NCBI GenBank assembly: GCA_036278935.1
Contig: DASUKA010000114.1
Coordinates: forward strand, 1-34,257
Source: DASSNR01 sp036278935
GTDB lineage: Bacteria > Gemmatimonadota > Gemmatimonadetes > Gemmatimonadales > Gemmatimonadaceae
Reading direction: 5' to 3'
DNA: 34,257 bases
The stretch's first letter is position 1. Each line of letters starts with the position of its first letter. A program made the position numbers and the translations under genes. Below the pieces are notes generated by a model that worked only from the letters and a program-made list of their open reading frames with translations, ran no database searches and was not told the origin of the DNA. This document shows positions 1 to 7,935 of the stretch, one piece after another.

Positions 1-246
1 GGATGGCCGTCGAGAACATGGATGGCGTGATCCTGGCCCCGGGCGTGATGAGGCCACGCTCCGACATCCAGGCGGCGAGCGCGTGTGGATCTCCAAGCTC
101 GTCCGTGGTCGATGATTGCACGCCACCATGCGTGGACCGGCGGCAATCGAGCGAGTTGGCGAATTCGTAGAGATTCGCGAGCTCGTCCGGAACCTTCCGG
201 CTTCGCGCCAGCTTTCCCATACACACCAATTAAACGGATTTACCGG
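1..246. other. Left-edge region without a confident gene
   Basis: No recognisable gene lies here. One plus-strand frame is open from the left edge to a TAG at 168-170, so it could be the tail of an upstream gene. Its short translation has no family match I can defend. The frame of the following transporter is also open back to position 85, but the extra residues are low-complexity and lack the family's character. I therefore treat them as non-coding leader. Confidence 0.4.
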
Positions 247-288
247 TTGACACCAACAGACACCAGTATATATGGTTTACTGGTGTCT
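247..288 (+). promoter_or_regulatory. Sigma70-type promoter with overlapping palindromic operator
   Basis: TTGACA at 247-252 and TATATG at 269-274 are separated by 16 bases, a good sigma70-like layout in an otherwise GC-rich region. A perfect 11-bp inverted repeat, AGACACCAGTA at 258-268 and TACTGGTGTCT at 278-288, surrounds the -10 element with a 9-base centre. This is a typical position for a dimeric repressor that occludes RNA polymerase. The half-site core GACACCA also occurs as an extra direct copy at 249-255. The regulator is not identifiable, and no regulator gene lies beside it inside the window. Confidence 0.6.
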
Positions 289-1659
289 ACCATTCAACAT
301 CGAGACCCGGCCACGACGACCGACGCGTCCCCCACCGAGCCGGTGCACCATCCTCGCATCTTCTACGGCTGGTTCGTGGCCGCGGCCGCGTTCGGCGTCG
401 GGTTCGTGGGCTTCGGCAGCGCGTATACCTTCAGTGCGTTCGTCGGGCCGCTGCAGCGGGAGTTCGCGGCCTCGCGCGGCTCCGTCTCGCTCGCCTTCTC
501 GCTCGCCGGCTTTCTCTACTTCAGTCTCGGGCTCGTGAGCGGCCCGCTCGCCGACCGGTGGGGTCCCCGCCCGCTGGCCGTCACCGGCATGATCCTGACC
601 GGGGCGGGGCTGGCACTCGCCGGCACGGCGCACAGTCTGACCGAGGTGTACACGGCGTACGGGCTGGGCGTCGGACTCGGCATTGGCTGCGCCTTCGTTC
701 CTGCGCTGGCCGCCATACAGCGATGGTTCGTCAGACGTCGAGGGTTGGCGTCCGGTCTGGCGGTCAGCGGAGTTGGCGCTGGCACGCTGGTCGTGCCGCC
801 ACTCGCCTCGGCGCTCATCGCCACACTCGGGTGGCGCACGGCCTACCTGGTTCTCGGTGCTCTGGCCGCCGTCGTGGGAGCGGGCATGGCGCTCATGATC
901 GAGAGCGACCCATACGATCGCGGGCTGGCGCCGGACGGCGATTTCCCGCAGCCAGGCGCTCGACGGGTGCGGCCGGCGGGCGATTCCACGGCTGACGCAA
1001 TACGCTCCCGGCGGTTCGCGGGTCTCTACGTGGCCTGCTTGATCAGTTCATTGGGACTGTTGGTTCCATTCGTGCACCTCATCCCCTACGCGACGGATCA
1101 CGGGGTCCCGCGGTCATCCGCCGTCCTGCTGCTGGGCGTGATTGGTGCCGCGAGCATCGCCGGACGTCTCGTCTTCGGCGGCCTGGCCGACCGGATGGGG
1201 CGCCGGCGCGCGCTTCTGACGACGTTCGTGGGGATGGCGCTCGCCATGGCTGTCTGGGCATGCTCGACCGCCCTCTGGCCGCTCGTTGTCTTTGCACTGG
1301 TCTACGGCGTATTCTACGGTGGCTTCGTCGCGGTGCTCCCCGCGCTCGTCGCGGACTACTTCGGTGGACGCAACGTGAGTGGGATCCTCGGTGTTTTGTA
1401 TACGAGCGTGGCGATCGGGACGCTGATCGGACCCAGCGCCGCCGGCTTCGTCTTCGATGTCAGTCATAGCTACACGCTGCCGATTCTTGCCAGCGCCCTT
1501 GCCAATGTGGTCGCCGCCGCCATCATGGCGGGCACGTCCGCGATTCCACGCGCAGCCGGTAGCATGCTCGGTGTTACGCTCGCCAGCGCGCGTGCCGCCC
1601 CATGCCGGCCGCGCGCGAGTCGCCATGCTGGGCACGGGAACACCGGCGGCCGATCCTGA
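283..1659 (+). CDS. MFS transporter, monocarboxylate/oxalate-formate antiporter type
   Basis: This is an inner-membrane secondary transporter of the major facilitator superfamily, about 458 residues with 12 predicted hydrophobic segments. The opening FYGWFVAAAAF resembles the oxalate/formate antiporter and monocarboxylate group. The cytoplasmic loop 2-3 motif is seen as GPLADRWGPR, and its second-half copy as GGLADRMGRRR. The frame is open further upstream, but homology-like sequence begins only around 350. GTG at 283 is used here, with GTG at 343 as an alternative. The 283 start lies inside the right arm of the palindromic operator, so a leaderless transcript or the later start is possible. 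The last 30 or so residues are Ala/Arg-rich and read into a decayed neighbouring gene, so the C-terminus may be an extension created by gene loss. The substrate is unknown; a small organic anion is likely. Confidence 0.85.
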   Translation: MSTIQHRDPATTTDASPTEPVHHPRIFYGWFVAAAAFGVGFVGFGSAYTFSAFVGPLQREFAASRGSVSLAFSLAGFLYFSLGLVSGPLADRWGPRPLAVTGMILTGAGLALAGTAHSLTEVYTAYGLGVGLGIGCAFVPALAAIQRWFVRRRGLASGLAVSGVGAGTLVVPPLASALIATLGWRTAYLVLGALAAVVGAGMALMIESDPYDRGLAPDGDFPQPGARRVRPAGDSTADAIRSRRFAGLYVACLISSLGLLVPFVHLIPYATDHGVPRSSAVLLLGVIGAASIAGRLVFGGLADRMGRRRALLTTFVGMALAMAVWACSTALWPLVVFALVYGVFYGGFVAVLPALVADYFGGRNVSGILGVLYTSVAIGTLIGPSAAGFVFDVSHSYTLPILASALANVVAAAIMAGTSAIPRAAGSMLGVTLASARAAPCRPRASRHAGHGNTGGRS

Positions 1660-1810
1660 TCGATTCGGATCGGCGCTGGTCGTCCTGGTGGACACCATAC
1701 CGTATCTCTTCGACGTGGGCGTGGAGGTCGTCGAGAAAGGGCCGCGACGGGCGCTCGATGTCTACGGCCCGAAGGGTCTGCGACCAATGACGACACACAT
1801 CCTCGCCTGA
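1625..1810 (+). pseudogene. Remnant of an MBL-fold metallohydrolase
   Basis: The frame starting at ATG 1625 reads MLGTGTPAADPDRFGSA, then a strand ending in LFDVGVEVVE, then DVYGPKGLRPMTTHIL and a TGA at 1808-1810. In the RNase Z/arylsulfatase-like branch of the metallo-beta-lactamase fold, the first block is the N-terminal strand pair. The YGPxGL...HIL block normally lies roughly 90 residues later, after the HxHxDH metal site. Here the two blocks are only about 25 residues apart and the HxHxDH motif is absent. The gene has therefore lost its centre and its C-terminal half. It overlaps the end of the MFS gene in another frame. It is almost certainly non-functional as an enzyme. Confidence 0.65.
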
Positions 1811-1972
1811 GCGCGCGGGGTCCCCTCCCCGACCGGCGCCACCTCATCCGCTATTACCAAGTGCGGCGCCCACCGTGCCCGCTGGCCGCGTTGCCTCACT
1901 GGCATGACTTACGCGGCAAGAACTCGACGGTTCCGGAACAGCCCGTTTCACGCCCGCTGCATGAAGGCGATC

Positions 1973-2425
1973 ATGCTGGCACACCTCGACCGATGGAGGA
2001 ACCTGCTTCCGATAGTGCTCGCCCTGGCCGTACCGGCCTGTAGCGGCGATTTCGCGGCGAGCCTGGGGCCGGGTGGCGTTCAGTCGAGTTCCACACTTTT
2101 CGCCCTCACGCCGGATGCGCTCATCGGCAGTTGGTCCCGCATCGAGACGAGCGATGGCCTGCGTGGAAGTATCATCACGCAGACGACCTGGAACTTCGTG
2201 AGCGGCGGAGCCGCCACGCGCACCATCACCACGCTCACGGAATTTGGCACCACGCTGAGCACCAGTACCGTCCACGTGACGTGGAGCCTGGGCGCCGGCA
2301 TATTGCTCCTGGACTTCGGCGCGCCGTCGTTCCGGATCGCTCGCGTACCGTACACCATCGTGTTCGGCGTGCAGGCAACGACGCTCTTCCTGGACGGCGT
2401 GCCGTATCAGCGAGCAGATTCCTGA
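1973..2425 (+). CDS. Small lipoprotein, copy 1 of a tandem pair
   Basis: This is a 150-residue predicted lipoprotein of unknown function. A short basic start and a hydrophobic core lead to a lipobox-like VPAC with Cys at residue 23. The rest is Thr/Ser-rich with alternating hydrophobics, suggesting a small beta-barrel or beta-sandwich domain. ATG 1973 is chosen because GAAGG sits five bases upstream and because it gives exactly the same length as the downstream paralog; ATG 1961 is the alternative. Blocks shared with copy 2 are LGPGG, IG-W, TQTTW, ATRTITTLT, GAPSFRI, TTLFL and a C-terminal R-DS. The protein probably sits on the outer membrane or in the periplasm. No catalytic motif is visible. 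Confidence 0.7.
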   Translation: MLAHLDRWRNLLPIVLALAVPACSGDFAASLGPGGVQSSSTLFALTPDALIGSWSRIETSDGLRGSIITQTTWNFVSGGAATRTITTLTEFGTTLSTSTVHVTWSLGAGILLLDFGAPSFRIARVPYTIVFGVQATTLFLDGVPYQRADS

Positions 2426-2479
2426 TTGCGGCGATCCGTGCCGCCGGTTGCCTGGTATCAGGGTTTTCGTGAGGCGCTC

Positions 2480-2932
2480 ATGTCATCACGTCTTCTCGCC
2501 TGCTGGCGAATGCTTCTGACGCTCGGGCTGCTCCTCTCGGCCGCGGCGTGTGATCGGGTGGATGTCGGAGCGAACCTCGGTCCGGGCGGTGGCTCGAACA
2601 CCCTGCTGGGCCAGAGCGCGAGCGCCGTCATCGGTCACTGGTCGAACGTCGCCACGACGACGGGCGCTCCGACGGGCACGGTCACGCAAACCACATGGGA
2701 GTTCGCCGATGCGGGCATGGCCACGCGGACGATCACGACGCTTACCGCACTCGGAGCCATACTCAACAGCAGCACGACCGTGGTGCGATGGCAGGTAGGA
2801 GCGGGCGTGATGACCCTCCGCTTTGGCGCGCCGTCGTTCCGGATCCTCCGCCTCTCGTACTCCATCGACTACGACGCGGCGCAAACCACGCTCTTCCTGG
2901 GCGGCATGCAGTACCGGCGGGTCGACTCGTAG
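2480..2932 (+). CDS. Small lipoprotein, copy 2 of a tandem pair
   Basis: This is a second 150-residue lipoprotein, 54 bases downstream of copy 1 and on the same strand, so the pair is likely co-transcribed. The signal segment ends in LSAAAC with Cys at residue 24. By eye, roughly half of the aligned residues match copy 1, with the same order of blocks: LGPGG, IGHW, TQTTW, ATRTITTLT, GAPSFRI, TTLFL and RRVDS. The start at ATG 2480 has a GAGGCG element three bases upstream. The divergence shows an old tandem duplication and not a recent copy. The function is not recognised; the conserved core suggests a lipocalin-like or META/HslJ-like small barrel, but that is only an impression. Confidence 0.7.
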   Translation: MSSRLLACWRMLLTLGLLLSAAACDRVDVGANLGPGGGSNTLLGQSASAVIGHWSNVATTTGAPTGTVTQTTWEFADAGMATRTITTLTALGAILNSSTTVVRWQVGAGVMTLRFGAPSFRILRLSYSIDYDAAQTTLFLGGMQYRRVDS

Positions 2933-3015
2933 GTTGAGCGCGCGCTATGCCGCCGCCCAGGCCGCGCATGCACTGAAGGAAGATGGATTCAGCGGCATGA
3001 GAGGCCGCACGCAAC

Positions 3016-3031
3016 GAGGGCGCTCGCCCTC
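3016..3031. terminator. GC hairpin between convergent genes
   Basis: GAGGGC at 3016-3021 and GCCCTC at 3026-3031 form a six-pair stem with a four-base loop. It lies between the converging lipoprotein pair and the histidine kinase and overlaps the kinase stop codon. There is no T-run, so intrinsic termination would be weak. Confidence 0.35.
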
Positions 3032-4813
3032 ACCCCGCTGGAGCCGCCTCGCTTGGATCGATCCCCATGCTCGCAGCGGCCGCCTCGTATGCAGGCGCCC
3101 CGGTGGCACGCGGTAGCGTGAGGATGAATGTGGCGCCCTGTCCCAGCACGCTCTCTGCGACCAGCTCACCGCCCATCGCGTGCGCCAGATCCCGACTGAT
3201 GGCCAACCCGAGCCCCGTTCCCTCACCGCTGCGCGTCAGCTCCACGTTCACCTGCACGAACGGCTCGAAGATGGTTTCCAGTTTTTCCGCCGGAATGCCG
3301 CGTCCGGTGTCCACCACCCGGACAGCGACCTCCGATGCGCCCACCTCGCATTCGAGGGCGACGCAGCCCCCGGTATCGGTGAACTTCACCGCGTTGGAGA
3401 GCAGGTTGAGCACGATCTGTTGCAGCCGCTCGGCGTCCGCCTGCACCATGATCGTGCGGTCCACGCGGCGAAAGAGGTAGCGCACCCCGCGCTGCGTCGC
3501 CTGTGGAGCGATGAGCGCCTCGAGCTCGGCCAACGCATCGTCGAGCACGACCGGCTGTATGTCATAGCGCGCCACGCCGGATTCGACGCGCGCCAGATTC
3601 AGCACGTCGTTCACCAGTGAGAGCAGGCGGCGCTGGCTCCGCCGCAGACGGCCGAGTGCGTCCCGCTGCGCCTCCGTCACGGGCCCATGCACTTCCATCT
3701 CGAGCAGCTCCGCGTAGCCGGCGATCGCGTTCAGCGGCGTGCGGAGCTCGTGCGACATCACCGCGAGAAACTGGCTCTTGGCACGGTTGGCCGCCTGTGC
3801 TTCCACGTACAGCCGCGCCCGCTCGAGTGCCTGTGCGCACTGCTGTGCCAACGCATGCATGAACCGGCGCTCGTCCGCGCCAACCTGCTCCACGCTCGCG
3901 AAGCGCAGACCCAGTGCACCGAGCACGCGGCCCTCCATTGCGAGCGGGAGCGCGGCCCACGCCAGACTGTCGTTCGGCAAGAGGAGCCAGCTGTGCCCCG
4001 CAAACCGGTCGCGCCAGGCAGTGTCCTCCTCGACGAACACGGGCTCGCCCGTGCGTGCGGCCTGGGCCACCGGGTACGGCGCATCCAGCGGCACCCGCGC
4101 CCATGCGTCCATGGCCCCGGCGGATAACCCACCGACCGCACGAGCTGCAACGATGCGGGCTCGCCGTTCAGGAGATAGACGGCCCCCGTTTGCGCGCCGA
4201 GGCAGGCGACGCCCTGCTCCACGACCACGCCGGCCACCTGCGCGGGGGTGAGCGCACCGGAGAGGGCGGCAGTCACGCTCTGCAGCCGCTCGACGCGATG
4301 GTGGGCGCGTTCGAGCGCTTCGGCCTGCGCCGTTAGCTCCTGCTCTCGGTCCCTCGCCTGCGCCAGCAGCTCGGCCCGTTCGGCTTCCACCTGCTGTCGG
4401 ACGCGAACCTCTCGCGTCAGTCGCTCGATCTGCCAGTTGAGCAAACGGAAGTCACGAGTCGCAGCCTCCATCTGCGTGCACCGGATGATGACGATGGCAT
4501 GCCCGCCTTCCGCCGCCGGACGCCACACCGCGCCCTGACACCGGCACCTGACCGGCTGCCCCGCGCTGTCCACGAACGTCAGGGCGCCGAGCATCATCGA
4601 GCGGCTTCGGGAGCAGGCACCGATGTACTGGGCCACGCGCTCCGGCGGTTCGAGCACCAACGATGCGAGCGTCACACCCGCCAGCGCGGCGCTCGGACGG
4701 TGCAGCAATGCGCCGCCAGCACGGTTCGCCCCCTGCACCTCCCCGTTCCCAGCCACGACGAAGCATGGCTCCGGCATCACGCCCAGGACATCGAGCGCCT
4801 GCTCTGGCGTCAT
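3030..4813 (-). CDS. PAS-GAF sensor histidine kinase, interrupted by a one-base frameshift
   Basis: This is a cytoplasmic sensor kinase with no membrane segment, about 594 residues when the two frames are joined. The order is PAS-like domain (about residues 5-110), a Glu/Arg-rich coiled coil (about 120-175), GAF (about 180-340), HisKA with the phosphoacceptor His in MSHELRTPLN, and HATPase_c. The ATPase shows N-box LNLLSNAVKF, G1 DTGRGIP and G2 GTGLGLAISRDL. The start ATG at 4813 overlaps the stop of the MetOD1 gene as ATGA, implying translational coupling. The reading frame changes at the CCCC run 4115-4118: the upstream frame reads GYPPGPWTHG, and one added G on the coding strand restores GYPPGAMDAWARVPLDAPYP. 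This is either a real one-base deletion splitting sensor from kinase, a slippage site, or a sequencing error. Both halves otherwise look intact and under selection. No response regulator is adjacent. Confidence 0.8.
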
Positions 4814-5358
4814 GCCTCCTCTTCGCCTCGCACGTACTCGCGGCCGATGGCCGCGTCGGCCTGCGGCGTGGGTTTCAGGTGGACCACCACGCGGCATTCG
4901 TGGCTTCCCGTGGCGATCGTCTCGCGCAGCTCCACCTTGGCATAGCCCAGGTTTTCCGCCGCGACGGATCCGAAGACGTTGGACGTCATCATGCACATGG
5001 CCGGGCGGCCCAATACCTTTTCCGCGAACGGACATGCGCGGTTGCCCAGCACGATCTTCTCATCGTCCTGCTCCACGACATAGAAATCGCCGTGAATGCG
5101 CCGCTTGAGATCCACCAGCACCTCGGCGACCTGCTCGCGGTCGAGACGATCCATCTGCATGGCCTTGCGGTACTCCTTGTCCATCTCGCGGCCCATGGTC
5201 TGCCCCACCACGCTCACAAATCCGGAGGCCTCCTCCAAGCCGACCACGTCCTCCAGTGCTCCGGCCAGCTCGCGGATGAGGGTGCGCATGAAGATGTCGC
5301 GCGTGAGGGGAACGTGGAGCTCGGTTACGGGCACGTTCGTCGGTACAGGTGCAGCCAT
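4810..5358 (-). CDS. Methanogen output domain 1 (MetOD1) family sensor protein
   Basis: This is a 182-residue soluble protein. The order of conserved blocks (TRDIFMRTLIRELAG, EDVVGLEEASGFVSVVGQ, EVLVDLKRRI, FYVVEQDD, ACPF, MCMMTSNVFG, LGYAKVEL and a terminal ECRVVVHLKP) matches what I know as methanogen output domain 1. That domain is usually linked to histidine kinases. Conserved cysteines in ACPF, MCMM and ECRV suggest a metal, Fe-S or thiol-based sensing site. ATG 5358 is chosen over upstream starts because GAGGTG lies four bases before it. Its TGA stop overlaps the kinase ATG, so the two probably work as one signalling unit, with this protein as sensor or partner domain. The ligand is unknown. 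Confidence 0.75.
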   Translation of the reverse strand: MAAPVPTNVPVTELHVPLTRDIFMRTLIRELAGALEDVVGLEEASGFVSVVGQTMGREMDKEYRKAMQMDRLDREQVAEVLVDLKRRIHGDFYVVEQDDEKIVLGNRACPFAEKVLGRPAMCMMTSNVFGSVAAENLGYAKVELRETIATGSHECRVVVHLKPTPQADAAIGREYVRGEEEA

Positions 5359-5421
5359 GGGACACCTCTTCTCTATGGGCGAGCCTGTGTGCGTTGTACG
5401 GAGCGCGGGGACGGTGACTCC

Positions 5422-5451
5422 GGTTGCAATGCGGGTGCCGATGGTGCAACC
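5422..5451. promoter_or_regulatory. Inverted repeat upstream of the MetOD1-kinase operon
   Basis: GGTTGCA at 5422-5428 and TGCAACC at 5445-5451 form a perfect 7-bp inverted repeat with a 16-base spacer, 64-93 bases upstream of the MetOD1 start. The position fits an operator, but no promoter boxes can be assigned with confidence. Confidence 0.3.
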
Positions 5452-5522
5452 AGGACATCCCACTGGAACACTAGCGAACCGCCCCCTCCGAGACCATGCC
5501 TCGACCAGGCGACGCCAGGGGA

Positions 5523-5538
5523 GCGCGGCGCGCCGCGC
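5523..5538. terminator. Perfect 16-bp GC palindrome after the GNAT-HDAC gene
   Basis: GCGCGGCGCGCCGCGC is fully self-complementary and lies 12 bases beyond the deacetylase stop codon. It can fold as a six-pair stem with a four-base loop. With no T-run it would be a weak or Rho-assisted terminator. Confidence 0.3.
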
Positions 5539-5550
5539 ATGGACGAGTGA

Positions 5551-7347
5551 TCATCCCTCCGGTGTGGCCGCGGGCGCCATCGCATCGCTCACCGCGCAGC
5601 GCCGCTCCCGCCGCCGCTCGTAGATGCTGCGCTGGAGTCCCGAGAGAAAGTGCCGCGCGTTCCGGCCGATCACGCGCGTGTCGTAGCCTCCCTCCTGCAC
5701 GGCGAGCATGGGAAGTCCCAATCCCGCAATGGCACCGCCGATCCGCTCGAATCCCTCGGCCGAGATGGTCCACGCGCCCGTGGGATCGCCCTTGGCGATG
5801 TCGAGCCCGAGCGAGAGCACCAGGTAGCGCGGCGCGAAGTGCTCGATCAGCTCCAGCGCGCCCTCGAGCGTGCGCAGATACGACTCGTCGCCCGTCTCTT
5901 CGGGGAGGGGGAAGTTGTGGTTGTATCCCTCGCCCGCGCCTTCGCCGCGTTCATCAGCGAAGCCCGCGAAATAGGGATACGCATAGCTGGGATCACCATG
6001 GATCGAGACGGTCAGGACATCATCGCGCGCGTAGAAGATCTCCTGCGTGCCGTTGCCGTGATGGAAGTCGATGTCCAACGTGGCCACTCGTCCCTCGGCG
6101 CTCAGCGCATTGGCCGCAATGGCTGCGTTGTTGAAGTAGCAGAAGCCGCCGTACACGGACGACTCGGCATGGTGGCCCGGTGGACGGCAGATGGCATAGA
6201 CGAGCTGCTCCCCACCCCGCAGCAGGTCGGCACCCGTCATGGCGCAGTTCACTGCCGCCCGTGCCGCGAGATAGGCGTTGTGTGTGAGCGGGGTGAAGGT
6301 ATCGATGCAGTAGTAGCCGGCCTGCACGTCCTCATCCACCGGCTTGCGGGCGCGATGGCGAATGGGGAAGACGTACGGGTACACGGCCTCGCCCTTGGGC
6401 ATCTTGGAGCAGACCTGCTCCAGGTAGCGCACGAAGTCGGCATCGTGCACCTGCGTGATCGGGTCCTCCCCGTGGTCGCGCACCTCCACCACTGCCATGC
6501 CGGCGAGCGTGTGGATCTGCTGCATGATGCGCTCGACGCGCACCGGGCGCTCCACGTAGCCGCGCTCGCGGATGTGGTGGATCTGGTGCTGCGGCGTGAT
6601 GAGCACCTTGAATGGACGGAAGACATCGCGCCGGGGCGGGGCTTTCGCGGCAGCGGTGCGCGCGCGTGGCGGCTGCAGCGTCACCTGTCCCTTGAGCACT
6701 GATGCGACGAGCGCGTTGGCGTAGGAATCGTTGCGGGCGTAGCCGTACTTCCGAAAGAGAATCGTGCTCATCATGCCGCGCACCGCATCGGCTGTTGGCT
6801 GCCGGTCGGCGCCGAGCGCATCGAACATGAGATACGGCTCCCCCTCCAGGCGCCCGGGGCGTTTGCGCTCGTAGTTGGTGCCGAGGATCACGCGCGCGCC
6901 GTATCGCTCGTAGAAGCGGATGCGCGACCGGTTCTCGCGCCGGCGCGCCGGATCCGGCTCCAGCTCCGGCGCGTCTGGACGCACCTCCAGATAGAGCGCG
7001 CTGGACCCCAACCGCACAAGGTACTCGCGCAGCGCCTCGTACAGCGCGCCCCCGATGCCCCGCTGCCGTACGGTGGGGTCCACGACAATGAAGTCCAGCA
7101 GCGTCGCGTTCAGATCGGGATAATGGAACGCGAGCGCGAAGGCGAGCACCCGCCCCTGCTGCGGATTCTCCGCCGTGATGAGGATCGTGCGCTGCCCGAG
7201 CTCGCTCTGCTTGCGCAGCAGATCGGGAATCCGCTCGGCGTACTCCCCGTACGCCGCGCCGAAGTAACTGCGGAAGATGCGCTGCACCTCCGCCATCCGG
7301 CGCGCTTCATGGTCGGCGTCGAAAACATGGATGAAGCGGATGGCCAA
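5551..7347 (-). CDS. GNAT acetyltransferase-histone deacetylase family fusion
   Basis: This is a two-domain cytoplasmic enzyme of 598 residues from the start used. The N-terminal domain (about 5-175) is a GNAT acyltransferase, with acetyl-CoA motif A as VDPTVRQRGIGGALYE near residues 89-104. The C-terminal domain (about 240-570) belongs to the arginase-fold HDAC/acetylpolyamine amidohydrolase family. It has the His pair in RPPGHHA (392/393), zinc ligands in LDIDFHHGNG (Asp427, His429) and GLDIAKGDP (Asp516), and the transition-state Tyr in EGGYD (Tyr555). All HDAC catalytic positions are present. One polypeptide thus carries both acyl-transfer and deacylation modules; the substrate could be a polyamine, acetyl-lysine protein or small amine. 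TTG 7347 is preferred because GGAG lies six bases upstream and homology-like sequence begins there; ATG 7425 is the alternative. Confidence 0.88.
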   Translation of the reverse strand: MAIRFIHVFDADHEARRMAEVQRIFRSYFGAAYGEYAERIPDLLRKQSELGQRTILITAENPQQGRVLAFALAFHYPDLNATLLDFIVVDPTVRQRGIGGALYEALREYLVRLGSSALYLEVRPDAPELEPDPARRRENRSRIRFYERYGARVILGTNYERKRPGRLEGEPYLMFDALGADRQPTADAVRGMMSTILFRKYGYARNDSYANALVASVLKGQVTLQPPRARTAAAKAPPRRDVFRPFKVLITPQHQIHHIRERGYVERPVRVERIMQQIHTLAGMAVVEVRDHGEDPITQVHDADFVRYLEQVCSKMPKGEAVYPYVFPIRHRARKPVDEDVQAGYYCIDTFTPLTHNAYLAARAAVNCAMTGADLLRGGEQLVYAICRPPGHHAESSVYGGFCYFNNAAIAANALSAEGRVATLDIDFHHGNGTQEIFYARDDVLTVSIHGDPSYAYPYFAGFADERGEGAGEGYNHNFPLPEETGDESYLRTLEGALELIEHFAPRYLVLSLGLDIAKGDPTGAWTISAEGFERIGGAIAGLGLPMLAVQEGGYDTRVIGRNARHFLSGLQRSIYERRRERRCAVSDAMAPAATPEG

Positions 7348-7456
7348 GAGGGGCTCCGGGGTGAGGGAAAGTGGGCGAGTAGGTGAGCGACGGCGGGGGT
7401 CGGGAGGAGGGTGTCGGGTAGGCACGCCTCGGGTTCCTCCAGCAATTGCAATTCCC

Positions 7457-7484
7457 CGATTCCCTACACCCGATTCCCTACACC
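7457..7484. repeat. Two tandem 14-bp repeats
   Basis: CGATTCCCTACACC occurs twice back to back (7457-7470 and 7471-7484) in the gap between the OsmC stop and the GNAT-HDAC start. A partial third unit, CCTACCGTCT, follows. It is too short for a CRISPR array. It may be slippage-derived intergenic sequence, and it lies within the region that should contain the promoter of the fusion gene. Confidence 0.6.
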
Positions 7485-7503
7485 CTGTCTCCTACCGTCT
7501 CAC

Positions 7504-7935
7504 TCACTTCTCCAGCTTCGCCTCCAACTCCAGCTTCACATTCCCCTGCAATGCCGCGGACACGGGGCAGCCGGTCTTCGTGGCCTCGGCGATCTTCAGG
7601 AACTGCGCCCGGTCGATGCCGGGCACCCGGGCACGAACGTCGAGTCGCATGGTCGTGATCTTGAAGCCTTCACCCACCTTCTCGATGGTGCATGCGGCGT
7701 TCGTCTCGATCTTCGTCGGAGGCGTGCCCGCCTGCTCGAGTCCAAGGCTCAGCGCCATGCTGTAGCAGGCGGCTTCGGCCGCGGCCAGCAACTCTTCCGG
7801 GTTCGAGCCGGCGCCGTTCTCAAAGCGGGAGCCGAATGAGTACGTCCCTTTCACCGCCCCGGTTTCCCCGGCAAAGCTTCCACGCCCGCCCTTCAGCCCA
7901 CCCTCCCACGTCGCACTCGCTTTCCGCGTCGGCAT
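7504..7935 (-). CDS. osmC: OsmC/Ohr family peroxiredoxin
   Basis: This is a 143-residue cytosolic thiol peroxidase of the OsmC family that reduces organic hydroperoxides. The two redox cysteines lie in AACYSMAL and TGCPVS, the expected pair. The start MPTRKASATWEG is typical of OsmC, and the ENGAGSNPEELLAAAEAACYSMAL stretch is diagnostic. ATG 7935 is chosen because AAGGAG lies seven bases upstream. The gene is divergent from the SDR gene at 8124. OsmC enzymes act as homodimers and are usually induced by oxidative or osmotic stress; no clear operator is seen here. A stress role is consistent with its neighbours SDR and SufE. Confidence 0.92.
   Translation of the reverse strand: MPTRKASATWEGGLKGGRGSFAGETGAVKGTYSFGSRFENGAGSNPEELLAAAEAACYSMALSLGLEQAGTPPTKIETNAACTIEKVGEGFKITTMRLDVRARVPGIDRAQFLKIAEATKTGCPVSAALQGNVKLELEAKLEK

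Noticed and set aside
3..170. Short open frame at the left edge beginning AVENMDGVILAPGVM
   Set aside because: It could be the tail of an upstream gene, but it is too short and unlike any family I can defend.
7457..7484. Possible CRISPR array
   Set aside because: There are only two 14-base units, with no spacers and no cas genes in the window.
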